DNA of 64,000 nt, taken from positions 4,154,001 through 4,218,000 of the forward strand of contig CM060733.1 in the NCBI GenBank assembly GCA_030704615.1, in the 5' to 3' direction. The stretch is from Takakia lepidozioides. Taxonomy: Eukaryota; Streptophyta; Takakiopsida; Takakiales; Takakiaceae. A program made the position numbers and the translations under genes. The first letter of the stretch is position 1. Every line of letters begins with the position of its first letter. Below the pieces are notes generated by a model. It was not told the origin of the DNA and searched no databases. It saw only the letters and a program-made list of their open reading frames with translations. Below are positions 44,109 to 56,188 of this stretch, piece by piece.

Positions 44109-47100
44109 CTACCCATGTGTTGTATCCCGCTGCAAAAGAGTATCGACCTCGTTGAAACTCATAGTGGCCTGGTGAATGAAGTTGTCACGTTTGGGATCGC
44201 AAACCATCCTCCTCAAAAATATGAAATACAAATGTTTGCAGGGTATGAATTTACCTCTCTTGCCCAAACTGGTTGATAGCATATTCACAAAATCAGGACA
44301 TGTGCAATTGGGGAAATTGGAAACCGTGATGTCGTAGGTCCTGTCATGAACACAGATGTGGAAGTGATGATTGTGAATACCCGACCATATCCTGGATCGG
44401 GTACTTCCGTGGTGCTTCCAACACGAGCTTGGAGCATTCTTGCGGACTCCACTTTGCCAAAGTGTTCAGCGGTTGGAGGGAAACGCCGAACGAGCTTTCC
44501 ATCTCGTTTGGTTGGCCACAAGTCAGGATTTGCCGGGGGACCCGGGAGGACGCAGAAGTAGTAGCACATGCATGGAGTTGGGGTTGTCTCGCAAGGGAAA
44601 AACCTGCCTCCTCCAACATTTCAATCTCCTGAAAGCTGAGATGTGTTCCCACCTTCACGGGCCAAACGGTTGGAGGAGATGGCTTCATCACTACGGAAGG
44701 ACGCACAGTTCCATGCACACATCTGGCACAATCATCTGCGCAGAACCAGAACTTGTGGTTCTTGGCTTCTGGTTGACCGTATGGACGCATCAAGCCCGTG
44801 AAAGTCGGAGCAGGAGTTCGGGCACCACCTCTGGATATAGATGAAGTGCACTTCTCGAAATTAGTTGCCCTGATCGCTGTACATTTCACACGAGACCCTA
44901 CACTTGTGCGTTCTATGTGCCAAACGTGGTCGGGGCATGCGGACTCAAGCACATCAAGGGGGTTGTTTCTCTCCTGCACCATTTCAGTGGCACTGTTTGA
45001 TGCTGGAGCTTGCCGTCGTGTTGGAGGTTCCTCCACAATGGAGGTTCCGGACATGGAGCTGTCATGCAGGGAAACACGAGGCTTCGAGAAGTTATCACGG
45101 TCTGCCCTGTGGGAATCTGAATCCGAACCGGTGGAGTGTTCAATTTCCTCTTACAGGAGCCGAATCTCTCCTCCCCTTCAAGATGTGGAACTCTAGAAAC
45201 AAGTGGCGTTCCCTGGGCATACATGCTCCCGCCGTGCTATCTTGATTGGATCCCCCAGATCTGTTTGCAGCACGCAACATCAACTCCCATTTGTCCGGAC
45301 CCTTGCCCCCAACCCCACCTCGTAAGAAATCACGGTATCGGGTTTTGTTGCAAGGCACGTATCAAATCATCTGTTGTTGCCACATACAAATCCCGACCTC
45401 GTTTCCCAGACTGCTGCAACCATGCGTTGTGCACAGTTTCTGCCAAATTGCAAGATGGCATGTCCGCCATTTCCTCAATGGACATGTTCTGCAAAGTGGA
45501 TAACCACACTTCAGAACAGTGCACAGAAAACAACATAAAGAAAGCAATGAGTCAAAAAATGGAAAGCAAATGTATGAATAAAGCAGAATAGAAGCCTCGT
45601 ACCATTGTCATGGCTGCTCCCCCACTGTCTATAACCGGAAGTGCCAAAACGCCAGCCAATCTTCCAATGCTCTCATACTCTCAAGTGATGCAGCTCCAGA
45701 AGAGAACCACCAGGCACGAATTGTCTGGAACAAAGTGTCCGCCCCTTCATTGTTCTAGCATCTTTGTACTCTTTGCACAATTTACGGTGCTGAGTCTGCA
45801 TCTCTGGTTTGATGTCCGACTTTGTATGTTTTTCCAGAGATTGTGTCCAATGGAATAGACATGTACGCTCTCTTCCTGGCATAGGCACTTTGGGTCGCCC
45901 GATCCGAAGACAATACGAACAGCATTGAAATTTGCTTGAGCACTATCCGCCATGAAACTGCGAAATTTGGAGATGGCAGCCCATGGCAGCCATGACACGT
46001 ATCAGGGAATTCCATGAGCTTCTGGGATTCCGTATCCTCGGATTGCATGTCACAAACTGCAATTGTCATAACTCGTTGGTACACTGGATCGTAGACATGA
46101 CAAGCCATTGTCGTCCAATCCTTCACTCGTTTCACATGATCAAACATAAGAAAACAGTTTGCAAGTCCCCAGTCTTCTGCATCCGCTTCACGAGGCTAAC
46201 CCCACTGCCCTCCCCAACAGTCGACATTTTGAAAAGAAAAACTTTGATGGCACCTTGACCTGGGAATACATTGTCCTGGATGTAATCGTACTTGCTCACT
46301 CGTTTCAATTCCAAAATATTGTCTATGTAGCCTCTGATCCCAGAGCCCATTCTCAATGCATTGATCTGATGCCGAATGTTAGGTGAACTTAAAGTGGAGA
46401 AATGATCCATGACCAGGTCCAATGCTGCACCGTCAAGTTTAGTCCCCACAGAATCCCCTTCACTCAAAATATGGCTTTCCAAGAAGGACTTGCTTGCGCC
46501 AAGAGCAATTGCAGATGTGTGTTGCGGATGGGTTTTCCCGAACTCCTGTTTGATCAACCTCGATACTGTCTCAACACTCTCCCTGTAATCCCCCTTCGAG
46601 ACAGGATGGTTATGGAATCCAAATGCACACAAGCTCTCGTCATTGTTTTCAAACGGTGGACAACATAGTACATTCTTGCTCCGCAGAGCGCCAAGCAGGA
46701 TGGCACAAGTTTGCAGAATTTGCAGACGAAAGTGTTTGCCGGGAGGGGCAGTCCCAGGCTGAAATGGATTTTCCGCCAGACCCTCCCATTCGCTTTGATT
46801 ATGAACCCCAGACTGAAGAAAGTGTCTGCAATTCAAATTATCACACCTAAGGTGTCCATTGCAAACTGTCCTCCTGAAAACAAGCTTGTCATCATTCTGA
46901 ATATTGGATGTTTTTGTTCTGCACCACGGGTGCCCGTCGTGTTTCTTGTCCATTCCATGCATCATGATTGTTACACCCTCCAACTCGCGGAGGAGGAGGC
47001 AGCTCGAATAGGATATCGCCATCAAAAGTCTCCGGCAAGAACTTCACAGGCACCTGCTTCAAAGATTCCCAATCAATTCCCCGCAACTCACTTTTGAAAT

Positions 47101-47565
47101 CCAGCCATTCCTCCCATCGCCCGCAATTTTGGAATGACACTACAAATCTCTTCTTCATCAGCTTCTCCAACCACAGTAGGAAGGACTGGATTTGGAATTT
47201 CACTTATGTCATCATCGGAAGAATCCGAAAGCTCAACGATTGGAGTGGAGGACGTCTGTTCTTTTTTCACCACCACCTCCCTCTTGTCTTCAACGACCGA
47301 AGCAGCAGTCCCGGGCGTCACATATGACCCAAGGGACTTTCGCCGAGGCTCTCCAAGTACTCTGTATCGACCAGGACGCACTCTCCACTGGCTGATTCCC
47401 TTTAAGATCGTACACCTCTTTCTCTAAAAAGATGGAGCCATTCTGCAGCTGAAAACGGGTAGCCAAGACATGTTCCAGAACAATTGCAAATCCATTGTCA
47501 AGGACTTCCTGGGAGAACGGCACTGGTTTGTCGTCAGAGAAGAACTCCGCTTCAGAGGAAGCCAT
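44109..47565 (-). pseudogene. Mutator-like transposase B, frameshifted
   Basis: Starts near 47565 (MASSEAEFFSDD). An acidic stretch with PIVELSDSSDDD looks like a SUMO-interacting motif. The finger region (46960-46600) has HPWCRTK and CDNLNCRHF, with FHNHPVSKG intact, but the middle cysteines are shifted out of frame. The core has FDHVKRVKDWTTMACHVYD, the likely first catalytic Asp, then FMADSAQANFNAV (second Asp), RTCLFHWTQS and NLAETVHNAWL (Glu). The Cys module (VKCTAI, FEKC, FWFCADDCARC) precedes WPVKVGTHL. The SWIM finger reads CTCPDF and IPCKHLYFIF in yet another frame, and the product ends at 44109 with DTLLQRDTTHG. At least four frame changes separate these parts; some may be introns. 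All DDE and SWIM parts are recognisable, so decay is fairly recent. Confidence 0.8.
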
Positions 47566-48430
47566 CTTCCTTCCTCGCGTACGTTTGTACCTTGCTATCG
47601 CAGATCTAGTGTAAATCGGTTTACTGATGTCTCCAGAACACAGTTGAAGAATGAGCAGAGAATATGGCGGAGGAAGCTCAGATAACGACTGTGCATATTA
47701 TGTTATTCTTTCCAGATATGCAGCCGTCCATTTTAATTACTTTTCTTGTGTGCCCAGTGGTCAGAGTATCCCTAGGAGCAGTGTCGGCAGCTGTTAAACC
47801 GTTAATCAGAACCTCATCAATAAACCCAAAAACAAAGCCGACTTCCTGGAAGCATGCCACAGGATCTGAGGATGGGATTGCAGATTAAGTAAATGTATCT
47901 TTATACTACTACCAATGATCATGCGCACCTGGAAAGTTCCAAATGTGAAACGAATGGGGGTTTGGCTAACAAGGATGACCGTGTATGATATTCCAAAATT
48001 GTCATCAAACTCTCGTTCATTTACATTATATTGTTTAAGACTGTGCGCCAAGATTTCTGGGATTCGCTGTTATTTTAAATATTGAAACCGTTCTAATAAA
48101 GAACACGCCGTTTTTTTTGGGCGACACACGTCAGACATCCATAACTGAATACGAACAGCACTGTACACCAATTATGGCATGTGCACTAATAAGGGAACGA
48201 CTATTGTAACGGTCACTCGAGAGGGAATCCGATGCTTCTAGAGACACGCAAGAGCGCAGGCCATCCCGCAAGAAAAATCGGGAGTCACTGTCGTTTTTCT
48301 ATTTTCGCGCTTAGAGGGAGAGGGTAGTCAATCTGGAGAGGGTTCCTTCTACATGACAACGAAAGAGAAGAAGTCTCTTTATTTTACTTCCTTTGAGAGA
48401 GACGCAGAGCAAGAGAGCAAATGACGATGC
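47566..48430. promoter_or_regulatory. Gap between divergent transposase B and methyltransferase copy 1
   Basis: About 865 bp between the two start regions. No domain-bearing frame. It would contain both promoters if the two genes belong to one element. In the truncated copy 3 (junction near 62.81 kb) this whole interval and the 5' halves of both genes are missing. Confidence 0.45.
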
Positions 48431-51400
48431 GTGTTTGTTGCAGAACACAGGGCCAAGGCAGCAGGTGACGCGGAGACTGATTCAGAAGAGCAGACGGAGA
48501 CTGAGGCAGCGGCTGTGACACGATCGGCGAATAAGAGTGCGCAAGCTGTGGAGGCAGAGATGATTCGCAGGGACACTGAAGGAGGTGGAAGCACGCGGAA
48601 CGCCGAACCGGAGAAGGTCCAGAACACCATAGAGCAGACAGAGAAATTCCAGCAGATGTGAGAGGAAGAGGAAAGCTGCAGAAGGGATCAAATTTCAAAA
48701 CCTAAGAAGGCGCCAGTAAGTTTTATCTAACTTACATTTCATGTTGAAGATATGCGTAGAGATTGAGTGGAATGGCCCAGACAGGGATTGTCGCTACCGC
48801 CCTGCAGAAGGTGATTTGATTTCTTACTCTCCTCTGCGAAGGGTTTACCGCACAATGAGTGGGTGACTATCGATACAGTCATTCACTGTTGTTCAGATCA
48901 TACAGTCTGTTGATTGCCTTTCAAGGAGTCCTTCCTCTTCCCTTCTTAGCAGGACTACTGAATTGCGAGCGTCGTTAACGCCATCGATTCTCCTCATGAG
49001 ATTATGTACCTATGTGTTTGAAGAGAGAGTGAGGGTCGGCCATACCGTCAATCATCGTTGTTCAGACCATACAGTCTGTCTGATTGCCTTTCAACAGTCT
49101 TCCTTTCCCATGCTGGCGACGGTAATCACAGTGGAGTCAATCTGAATAATCTGCACTACTGTCCGTCCTAAACTATGTCGTTGCCGCCAATCACTTGCAC
49201 ATAGAATGTCATTACACAACACCGATCCGGCAGGTCGTTATCTTTTGTGATTGTCGTTAACGCGTTCGCTATCGCTCTCGCTTTTGTTTTGAATACGGCA
49301 GTATCAGGTTTGCTTGTGTAGATTGTGCTGAATTGTTTTCACACCATTCATAGTGAGTTTCTTTGAGACAGAGTGATGGTCGTTACCGCCATTCACTATT
49401 TGCAAATACTCATCAGAACTGAATGGCATCGTGCAGAAAATGTGAGGTCGAAGCCTACAGGATCAGAGGGGAAAGGATCTGGAGATGGGGACGAGTCCGC
49501 AAAAAGCTCAGAGAATACAGATGAAGCAGATGAATCTGAAGTGCACTACCTTGAAAGGTGAAAGAACTCATGTCATTCCAGAAGGTAAACTCTCAGGAGG
49601 TTATAAGGGACATGCTCGTATCTGGAGGGCGTCTGGTCATCCCTCTGTGCGGATGATATCAATGCCTGTTGTGCGTCCACCTCTTTCCCATGACATAACA
49701 AAATTGGAGAGTGATTTTGGCATGGATATAGACTTGGTGCACAAGTTTTTATGTGTCACTGACGGATATAAATGGAAAAGCACATAGTGTCTCCAGAGAT
49801 CAGTGATAACGGGATGAGTGCTGGAAAGATGCCAATGAGGAGTTCGAGCTGGGCCTCATGATGGAAAGGAACACCCAGCAATTCTGCAACCACATGTTCT
49901 ACGTCTGGGACGGCAACCACCGATTGCTGGCATGGATGGGATACATTCAGAAACACCATGCGAAAGACAAAGACAAGCATGTTGTTGTGGAGGCAATGGT
50001 TTTGGATCCTGGGAAACGACATCGCTAGGCTTTTACAGCTATGCACGACTGAACAAGTAAGTCATCCAGGAGATTTCATTCCTCTGTAGTGTCTTATTAA
50101 TCCTCAAAAAACAGTGTTAAGGAATGCAATGTTTCCAACGTTTTTGCAGATCGACAGAGAAATCGCATGTGACAACAGCTTGGTTCACACACTATTCCGA
50201 ATTCAGAGGATTGGTCTGATGAAGCTGGATGATTTTCGGACAGTACTACCACCCAATATCATAAAGAAGTGCGAAACAGGAAGAGCTGCAGGCACTTGGT
50301 ATTCTTTGAACGAGAGGCGTTTCTAGAGTACATGTATGCGGTAAGCCAGAGTCTGTACTCAGTTTACTTTTGAATACATGTTTGTAGTCCCTTCGGAGCT
50401 AATCACTACTTGAATCAATGCAGCAAGAAATGCAGAGGCAGTGAGAAGGGAAAATCCGAATATTACCGCACTACACCAGAGGAACTAAGGACATCAACAA
50501 GGGTGTGGAAGCTGCAATAAAGGAATCAGTGATGTGGGTTGATAATGGCTCACAAGGCACATTTTGGAGTAGGTGGTGTATTCAAACATGTCGTTGTCTT
50601 CTCTCAAGTATGTGATGAGTATCTTATTTGCAATTCTGACAATATACTATTGCAGCTCGAAAAGCGCGCCGTCATGCTGGATCAGACTTGAAGGACCTGA
50701 ACATTTCGAGTTTCCCTCCCCAAATGTCATTGGAGGCATACATAAGGAAGTGGAGAGGTCTCACCTGGAGAACTGTTTTCCGGGAGTTCTCTAAAGATGG
50801 TAACATTTACGGTCCAACGACTTTGACAGTCAGGTTGGAGGAGAGTGGGCCATGATGCGAGTTGTGTACAGGTGCAATGTCATACTTGAAACTCTAACTG
50901 TTTTTTTTGGGAAAAATGTGGCTTCATAAGGATTGCAATCATAGATCCAGATTGAATGTCGTTGACGACATTCACTTCTTGTCTGAGTCATTCTTCCAGC
51001 GAGTATATGAATCACCTGGTTAGGATCTAAAGGTGTAATTATAGTGTATTGAATAAAATTGATAATGTCCTTGAATGGCGTTGACGACATTCAATACGGA
51101 GTTGTTGAGAGGTCCTCAGAGTTATGTAAATTTTTGTAATGTCCATAGAGGTTATAGTGAGGGTTCCTCACTTCATTTTGCTGAATGTCAATGCAGACAT
51201 TCAGTTGTTCTGCATGGTTTTGCCTCTTGCGAGGAATCTGGAGGCTTGATAAGCTCTGTTATGAGAAATCCAAAGTGAATGTCGTTGACGACATTCACTT
51301 CTGTGTCTGTATTATTCAACAACGACAATTTGAATTTACATGGATTGGGAGCTAAGTAATTGGTTTCTTTTTGGTATTTTTGTGAATGGCGTTGACGCCA

Positions 51401-54013
51401 TTCACATACAGTTGTGTTGTGAGGTCCTTAGTGATGTTCGTTATGAATGTGCATTGAGTTTTCTGGAGGGTTCCTTACTCAAGTTTATGATTTCCATCCT
51501 TGGATTTTGCTTCATTTGAGGAATAATTAGGCTTCATTAGTGAATGTCGTGACGACATTCACTTCTATGTCTGTGTCATTCCAAAACGATAGTTTGCATT
51601 CACCTGGATTAGGGTGTATTTACAGTATCATGAATGGAATGTTTTAATGGCGTTGACGACATTCACATCTGGAGCAGTCGTGTGGTCCTGAAAGGTCCTT
51701 GGAGCAGTTCTCAGAGCCATTTCAATCTATGTTTTTTTCATTCTGTTCTACTTGCATCTTACTCACTGAGCGCTTTTGTGGGTTGGGATTTATCTCCTTT
51801 TTTTCAGGTACACGAAATATGTGCTTATGGAAGGAAATCACCTGAGCGGAATTCCAGACTATCTTGACATGTGGTCGGACCCTGCAAACGATCCAACCAT
51901 GTATACTGCAGGGATATTGAAGGACTGGAGTCCTTCTCACTTCAGAGACTGTGGGTGGTACCTTGACTGCCCACCGGAGCACACGACCTTTCAAGAACAG
52001 CATATGAAATACTTGAACAATAACGCTGAGATGCTGGCGCCTTTGACTGATGAAGAGTACCAACGAAACATAGCAACATTGGCTGCCAAGGAGCCTGATG
52101 CTAAGGGAACGCTGCAGAAGAGAAAGAGGGCGGGCCGCAAACCAAAAGACAAGGCTGTTGATGTCATAGCCATCTCACCAGCAAAGCCAAAGGACAAAGA
52201 CAAGTCCAAAGAGAAGGAAAAGGACAAGGGGAAGGAGAATGAAAAGGAGATGGGCAGGACTTTACTGCTGGAAGATATACCCGCACTCTTCAGTGCGTGT
52301 TCGATGCCAAGCCACACCCTTCCCGTTCTGATTCAGCAGGAGAGATGAAAATTGTTAATGAGGGTTGGCTTTCGATGATGCAGAGTCGAAAGAGAGGATA
52401 CACTGGGGTGCCATCCCCTACCTGGGACAATATAATCTCATTCCTCAATCTGGTGAGAATTCCAGTTTCTTTCTTTTTTCTCTGAAAGTTTCGTTGGCAG
52501 TATTTCAGTCTCGTTCTTTGAAAACATTCTTGCCATCGTTCTTATAAAAACATGTCTGTTGCAGGAGAGCACAGGTCCCACCTTCGTGTGCGGTGTGCAG
52601 AAAACTTATGCGGCCGACATTGTCATTCTCGATATCCCGGATGGCCAAGCTATGCCAGAAGTTCTTCCAAAGGGCAAGACGCCAGGCTGGAACAAATTCG
52701 AGGACAACTACTGGAGTTGGGTATTCGGGTTCTGTAACAACTTCCTCTCTGATGCAGGGACACTTCTGCTTTTTCAGTCATGTGACAATGATAGTCGTCG
52801 GGCATTGGCATCATACCTCAAGTCTTCAGGGTTTGAAGTTTTGCGCACATGGAATTGTGTGAACAGCCTCTACCTTGTGAAAGGGGGTTTCCCTGGTCAG
52901 CTGGTATGCCGTCTCCCTTCTGCTTGTGCTTTCATCATGAGTTTCAATGTTCTCTGCAGCTCCACTCTAGTAGAATGTGTTATGATCGACACCGATCATC
53001 ACCGATTCATGATTTTTTTGTGTCTGAGTTCTGAATAGCCGATGTACACACTTCCACTATAGATTGTGTTTACCACACTAACCTGCTATCTTTGGCAGAC
53101 GAGGATGTTCGAGGCGATCTGCCTGCGGAGGATTCGCACCTCAAAGACACCATCCTCCATCCGCAGCTTTGAGATTTCTGACCAGGGTTGTTTCGTCAAC
53201 CCCCCCTATGAGCCCCATGTCGATGACATTTTGTACAACTTCATGCAGTCCAGTCAGACTCTGCAGAGACCAGATGGCACTCCCTGGAGAGGTGCAAAGG
53301 AAAAGTCCCCAGCGTTCATGCAAATACTGCTGAGTCATGCAGCCACCGCTCTGCACGGGTGGTCGATCTTTCTGTGTCCACAGGTTCGTTTTTCCCTTCC
53401 AAATTGGTTTTCTTTCAACAGTTTCATCTGCTTAAATCCCCCCCTCCAAACTGTTCATGTTCTCCTGTCTGGTGCAGGAGCAACTTACCATGCATGCAAG
53501 GCAGGCGGAAGAAGCCTTTTTGGCATGGAGGGTGATTCTGACTCTACAACACAATGCTCCTCCCCCTTTTGTCTGGCTCCACTTCAGGCACACAGACTGA
53601 TCGGATTCAAATTCGAAATGATGACGATCCTGAAGATAAGCAGGTCGACAACGATTTTTTCATGTGAGTAAGTGCTAAACCTCTTTGGGAGTCATACTCA
53701 ATTTCTCAATAACATCAAAGTTACAGTAATAACTTTTTCAAGCTGTCTTTCAGGAAAGGCAGCGGTGGATCTTCAGGAGATACAGTCATTTCTGGCGAGT
53801 CTGTTTTCGACAGCCCCTTTCCAATTTTCTACTTCCTGTTTATGCCGAAGCAATGGCACTTCACACGGCCGAGTCCTATCCCCTGACTTTTTAGTGGCCA
53901 GCCGTAGGTGTATCCAGCGTGGGTCCGGTGTTCTAAAATACTTAGACTTAGATGCAGAGGAAGCGGGGATACATTGTACTGACTCTGAGTCAGACAGAAC
54001 TGTATTCTTTTAA
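48431..54013 (+). pseudogene. ParB-like/DNA methyltransferase fusion, copy 1, decayed
   Basis: Exons align with copy 2. Acidic N-terminus (48431-48661, 49448-49560). ParB-like region 49570-50030, with RMISMPVVRPPLSHDITKL and MFYVWDGNHRLLAW. Helical exons at 50151-50325 and about 50430-50869. A long intron with a palindrome array follows. Exon 51809-52350 (YTKYVLMEG, GWYLDCP, then a Lys-rich linker with KRKRAGRKPKDK). Methyltransferase exon from 52565 (ADIVILDIPDG as motif IV, then FLSDAGTLLLFQS). Exon 53100-53384 (KSPAFMQILL, then VVDLSVSTG as motif I in a shifted frame). Exon from 53478 (GATYHACKAGGRSLFGMEGD). Last exon from about 53754 (FLLPVYAEAMALH, acidic end). One-base frameshifts occur near 50806, 52295 and 53345. 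Motif I has lost its Ala-Gly-Thr-Gly. Inactive relic. Confidence 0.75.
50954..51664. repeat. Array of seven hairpin palindromes in an intron of copy 1
   Basis: Seven inverted repeats of 19-24 bp at 50954, 51073, 51183, 51277, 51382, 51542 and 51646. The basic form is GAATGTCGTTGACGACATTC (9-bp arms around two bases); the one at 51382 has 11-bp arms around GCGTTGACGC. Spacing is about 95-160 bp. Sequence between them also repeats loosely (TTCTGTGTCTGTATTATTC and GAGGTCCTTAG types). Related cores (GTCGTTAACGCC, GTCGTTACCGCC) occur upstream at about 48.97, 49.25 and 49.38 kb. Confidence 0.9.
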
Positions 54014-54099
54014 TTTTCATTTTCATACTATCTGGAAAACGTTGAATCCCCTTCCTCCACCGTAGTTGTTCCTTTAGAACAAATAATAATCACAGAATC

Positions 54100-54480
54100 A
54101 ACTTTCATTTAAATTGCAATATGTATGAATCCATCTCACAAACCTCCCTGACTCTTCTCATATCCATTGTGCATTCATCTACAGTGTATTCATGCGTGCT
54201 CCATTCATGAATTTTTTCCTTTATTCAACATCCATTGTACATTCATCCTCTGTACTCTTTAATCCACCCCACAAACCTTCCACACTCATTTCATATACGT
54301 TGTGCATTCGTCAAAAGTTTTGGTCATGCATCTTCCTGTCATGAATTTTTGTCATTGCTCAACATCCATTATACATTCATCTATTTTACTCTTATCCATC
54401 CCTCATTCATCCATCTACATTCATTTTTCACACTCATCCATCTGTTTATCATCCAACTGTACATTTATTCATCCTTTATT
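54100..54480. repeat. CATTCATCC-type subterminal repeats of element 1
   Basis: Many irregular copies of CATTCATC and ATCCATTGTGCATTCATC just inside the right end of element 1. They mirror the GGATGAATG run at 38.19-38.32 kb. Confidence 0.7.
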
Positions 54481-54584
54481 CAATGCCTTTTATTATGTCG
54501 TCGAGCTTGTTTCCGCGGTAAAGGGTGCCAATCCGCGGGAATACACTCCACTTCTTTTTGGGCGCGTGGTGACGCGGCCTTCAC

Positions 54585-54676
54585 GTGTGATGACGTGGAG
54601 TGAGCCCCGTGATGTGGCATTTGCGCAAGGTGACGTGGCGTGAGCGCAGTTGCGCTCACGTGACCAGGCTCACGCC
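54585..54676. repeat. Right terminal inverted repeat of element 1
   Basis: Contains ACGTGGAGTGAGCC and GTGACGTGGCGTGAGC, a hairpin CGTGAGCGCA/TGCGCTCACG (54639-54660), and ends with GCTCACGCC at 54668-54676. In reverse complement it follows the order of the left end. Confidence 0.6.
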
Positions 54677-54779
54677 GAGGCATCCCTGGAAGGCAAGTTG
54701 TAGTTTTGTTTTTTTTCATGACCTGCACTTAGGCATATGCGCCATCACATAAGCCCCACCAAGCTGCTCCTAATCTAGC

Positions 54780-55900
54780 ACCTCCGCCGGCGCAGATGCC
54801 TAAGTCACTTCAACTCTCACAAGTTTGCGAATCTCCACACATACAAACAACCGTCTCCGCCGGCGGAGACAGCTCATTCCCCTTGGTTTTTTCTGATGTT
54901 TGGAAGGGCTGGGTTGCCACATCCGCCGGCGCATACCGTTGGAGCTGGGATGCTCACATGTCTCAGGAAGTGCTCCTCTACTCCCATCCCGTTTATTTTT
55001 TTGCATGCGCATACGTTGCTGATGCTCCGAGCGGGTTGGGGTGGCGTATCTGCCGGCGCATACCTGTGCAACAGGGCTGCTCAAATGTTTCAGGAAGTTC
55101 TCCCCTTTTCCATCTCCTTTGTTTTTCCGCATGCTCAAAAGTTGCTGATGCTCCGAGTGGGCTGCGCTGGCATATCCGCCGGCGCATACCCATTGAGTAC
55201 ATTTTTTTTTGCTCAGCTCATAGGTTTCAGGAACCTCCTGCAAGCGTCTCCGCCGGCGGAGACACTTGGAGCTTGGTTTTTTTTGCATATTCCCTGTATT
55301 ACGGAAGCTCCAAAGCGCCAAGGCTGCCACCTCTGTCAACACAGACCCATGCAGCAGGGCTGCTCACATATTTCAGGAAGTTTTCCCCCCCTTCCATCTC
55401 TTTTGTTTCTCCGCATTCTCATAAGTTGTTGATGCTCCGAGCGGGCTGGGCTGCCATATCCGTCGGCGCATACCCATTGAGCACAATCTTTTTTTGCTTA
55501 GCTCCTAGGTCTCAGGAACCTCATGCAAGCATCTCTGCCGGCGGAGATGCTTGGAGCTTGGTTTTTTGTTGTATATTCCTTGTGTTACGTAAGCTCCAAA
55601 GTGTCGAGGCTGCCACCTCTGTCGGCGCAGACGCTTGGGGAACCTTCCCTATTTTGGTTGATCACAATATTCAAGTATCTCAAAGCTTCTACGTTGCCAC
55701 CTCCACAACTCCACATGCTTCCATAGGCCTAGTTTGATCTTTCAAGGTGCTCCTGTATGTTTGGCTACAACCTCCCTTCCATGGTATGCGCCGGCACATA
55801 TGCTTGGAGCTCCTTGAGCAAAAATTTCTTCAAGGGCCTCAAATCTTGTCAAATTTTGAGTTGGTTGCACATATGTGTCATATGCGCCAGCGTAGGTGGT
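54780..55900. repeat. Array of GCCGGC-centred palindromes upstream of copy 2
   Basis: About twelve sites centred on GCCGGC or close variants, each in an inverted repeat such as GTCTCCGCCGGCGGAGAC (54854-54871, and again near 55244) or ATCCGCCGGCGCAT. They are 50-150 bp apart within a longer repeat unit marked by TTGCTGATGCTCCGAGCGGG and CTCATATTTCAGGAAGTT. Both strands stay open for long stretches (54796-55737 on +, 55342-54800 on -) because of the repetition. I do not treat these as genes. Confidence 0.85.
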
Positions 55901-56188
55901 CAGAGGTCCTCTGTCAGGATGCTCAAGCCTGTATTTTGCTCCAAGTTGTAAGCTTTGAAAGACAAGGATATTCATGGAATTAGTTGACTATCCAAATTCA
56001 TTTGTTTTCTTCATGCAACCATGACACTGAATTGCTCTTGTTACATATTATACATTCACACATGTGCTCTTCTCATGCACTGACATCTTGAACTGTTTTG
56101 GTCTATGGAATTAGGAAATTACTACTACAACTGAAGCTGTGGAGGCCGGGACACTTGCAACCATTATTGACGACATTGATGCAGGGAA

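Larger units (their letters stand above)
43506..54676. mobile_element. Element 1: composite MULE with transposase B and ParB-methyltransferase copy 1
   Basis: Bounded by imperfect terminal inverted repeats. The left end starts GGCGTGAGC at 43506, and the reverse complement of the right end starts GGCGTGAGC at 54676. Both then have a GTGAGCGC-type hairpin with GCTCACG about 15-40 bp further in. Inside are transposase B (-) and the ParB-methyltransferase gene (+), head to head with about 870 bp between start regions. Flanks are GACGCAAT on the left and GAGGCATC on the right, too different to call a target-site duplication. Element length is about 11.2 kb. The boundaries are inferred from the repeats; the gene content is directly seen. 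Confidence 0.6.

Noticed and set aside
50954-51664. CRISPR array
   Set aside because: Repeats are palindromic and variable, spacers are not uniform, and the DNA is eukaryotic and intronic with no cas genes.
53195-53225. NPPY in methyltransferase copy 1 as the catalytic motif IV
   Set aside because: The aligned residues in copy 2 are DPLA, and the position is just before the KSPAFMQ segment rather than after a beta strand. The conserved strand plus DxPxG lies earlier in both copies, so NPPY is probably chance.
43490-54690. Exact target-site duplication around element 1
   Set aside because: The flanks GACGCAAT and GAGGCATC agree at only five of eight positions, which is not enough to claim a duplication.
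54796-55737. A 313-aa open frame with repeated segments
   Set aside because: It lies wholly inside the GCCGGC palindrome satellite, and the opposite strand is open as well. Openness follows from the repeat unit rather than from coding.
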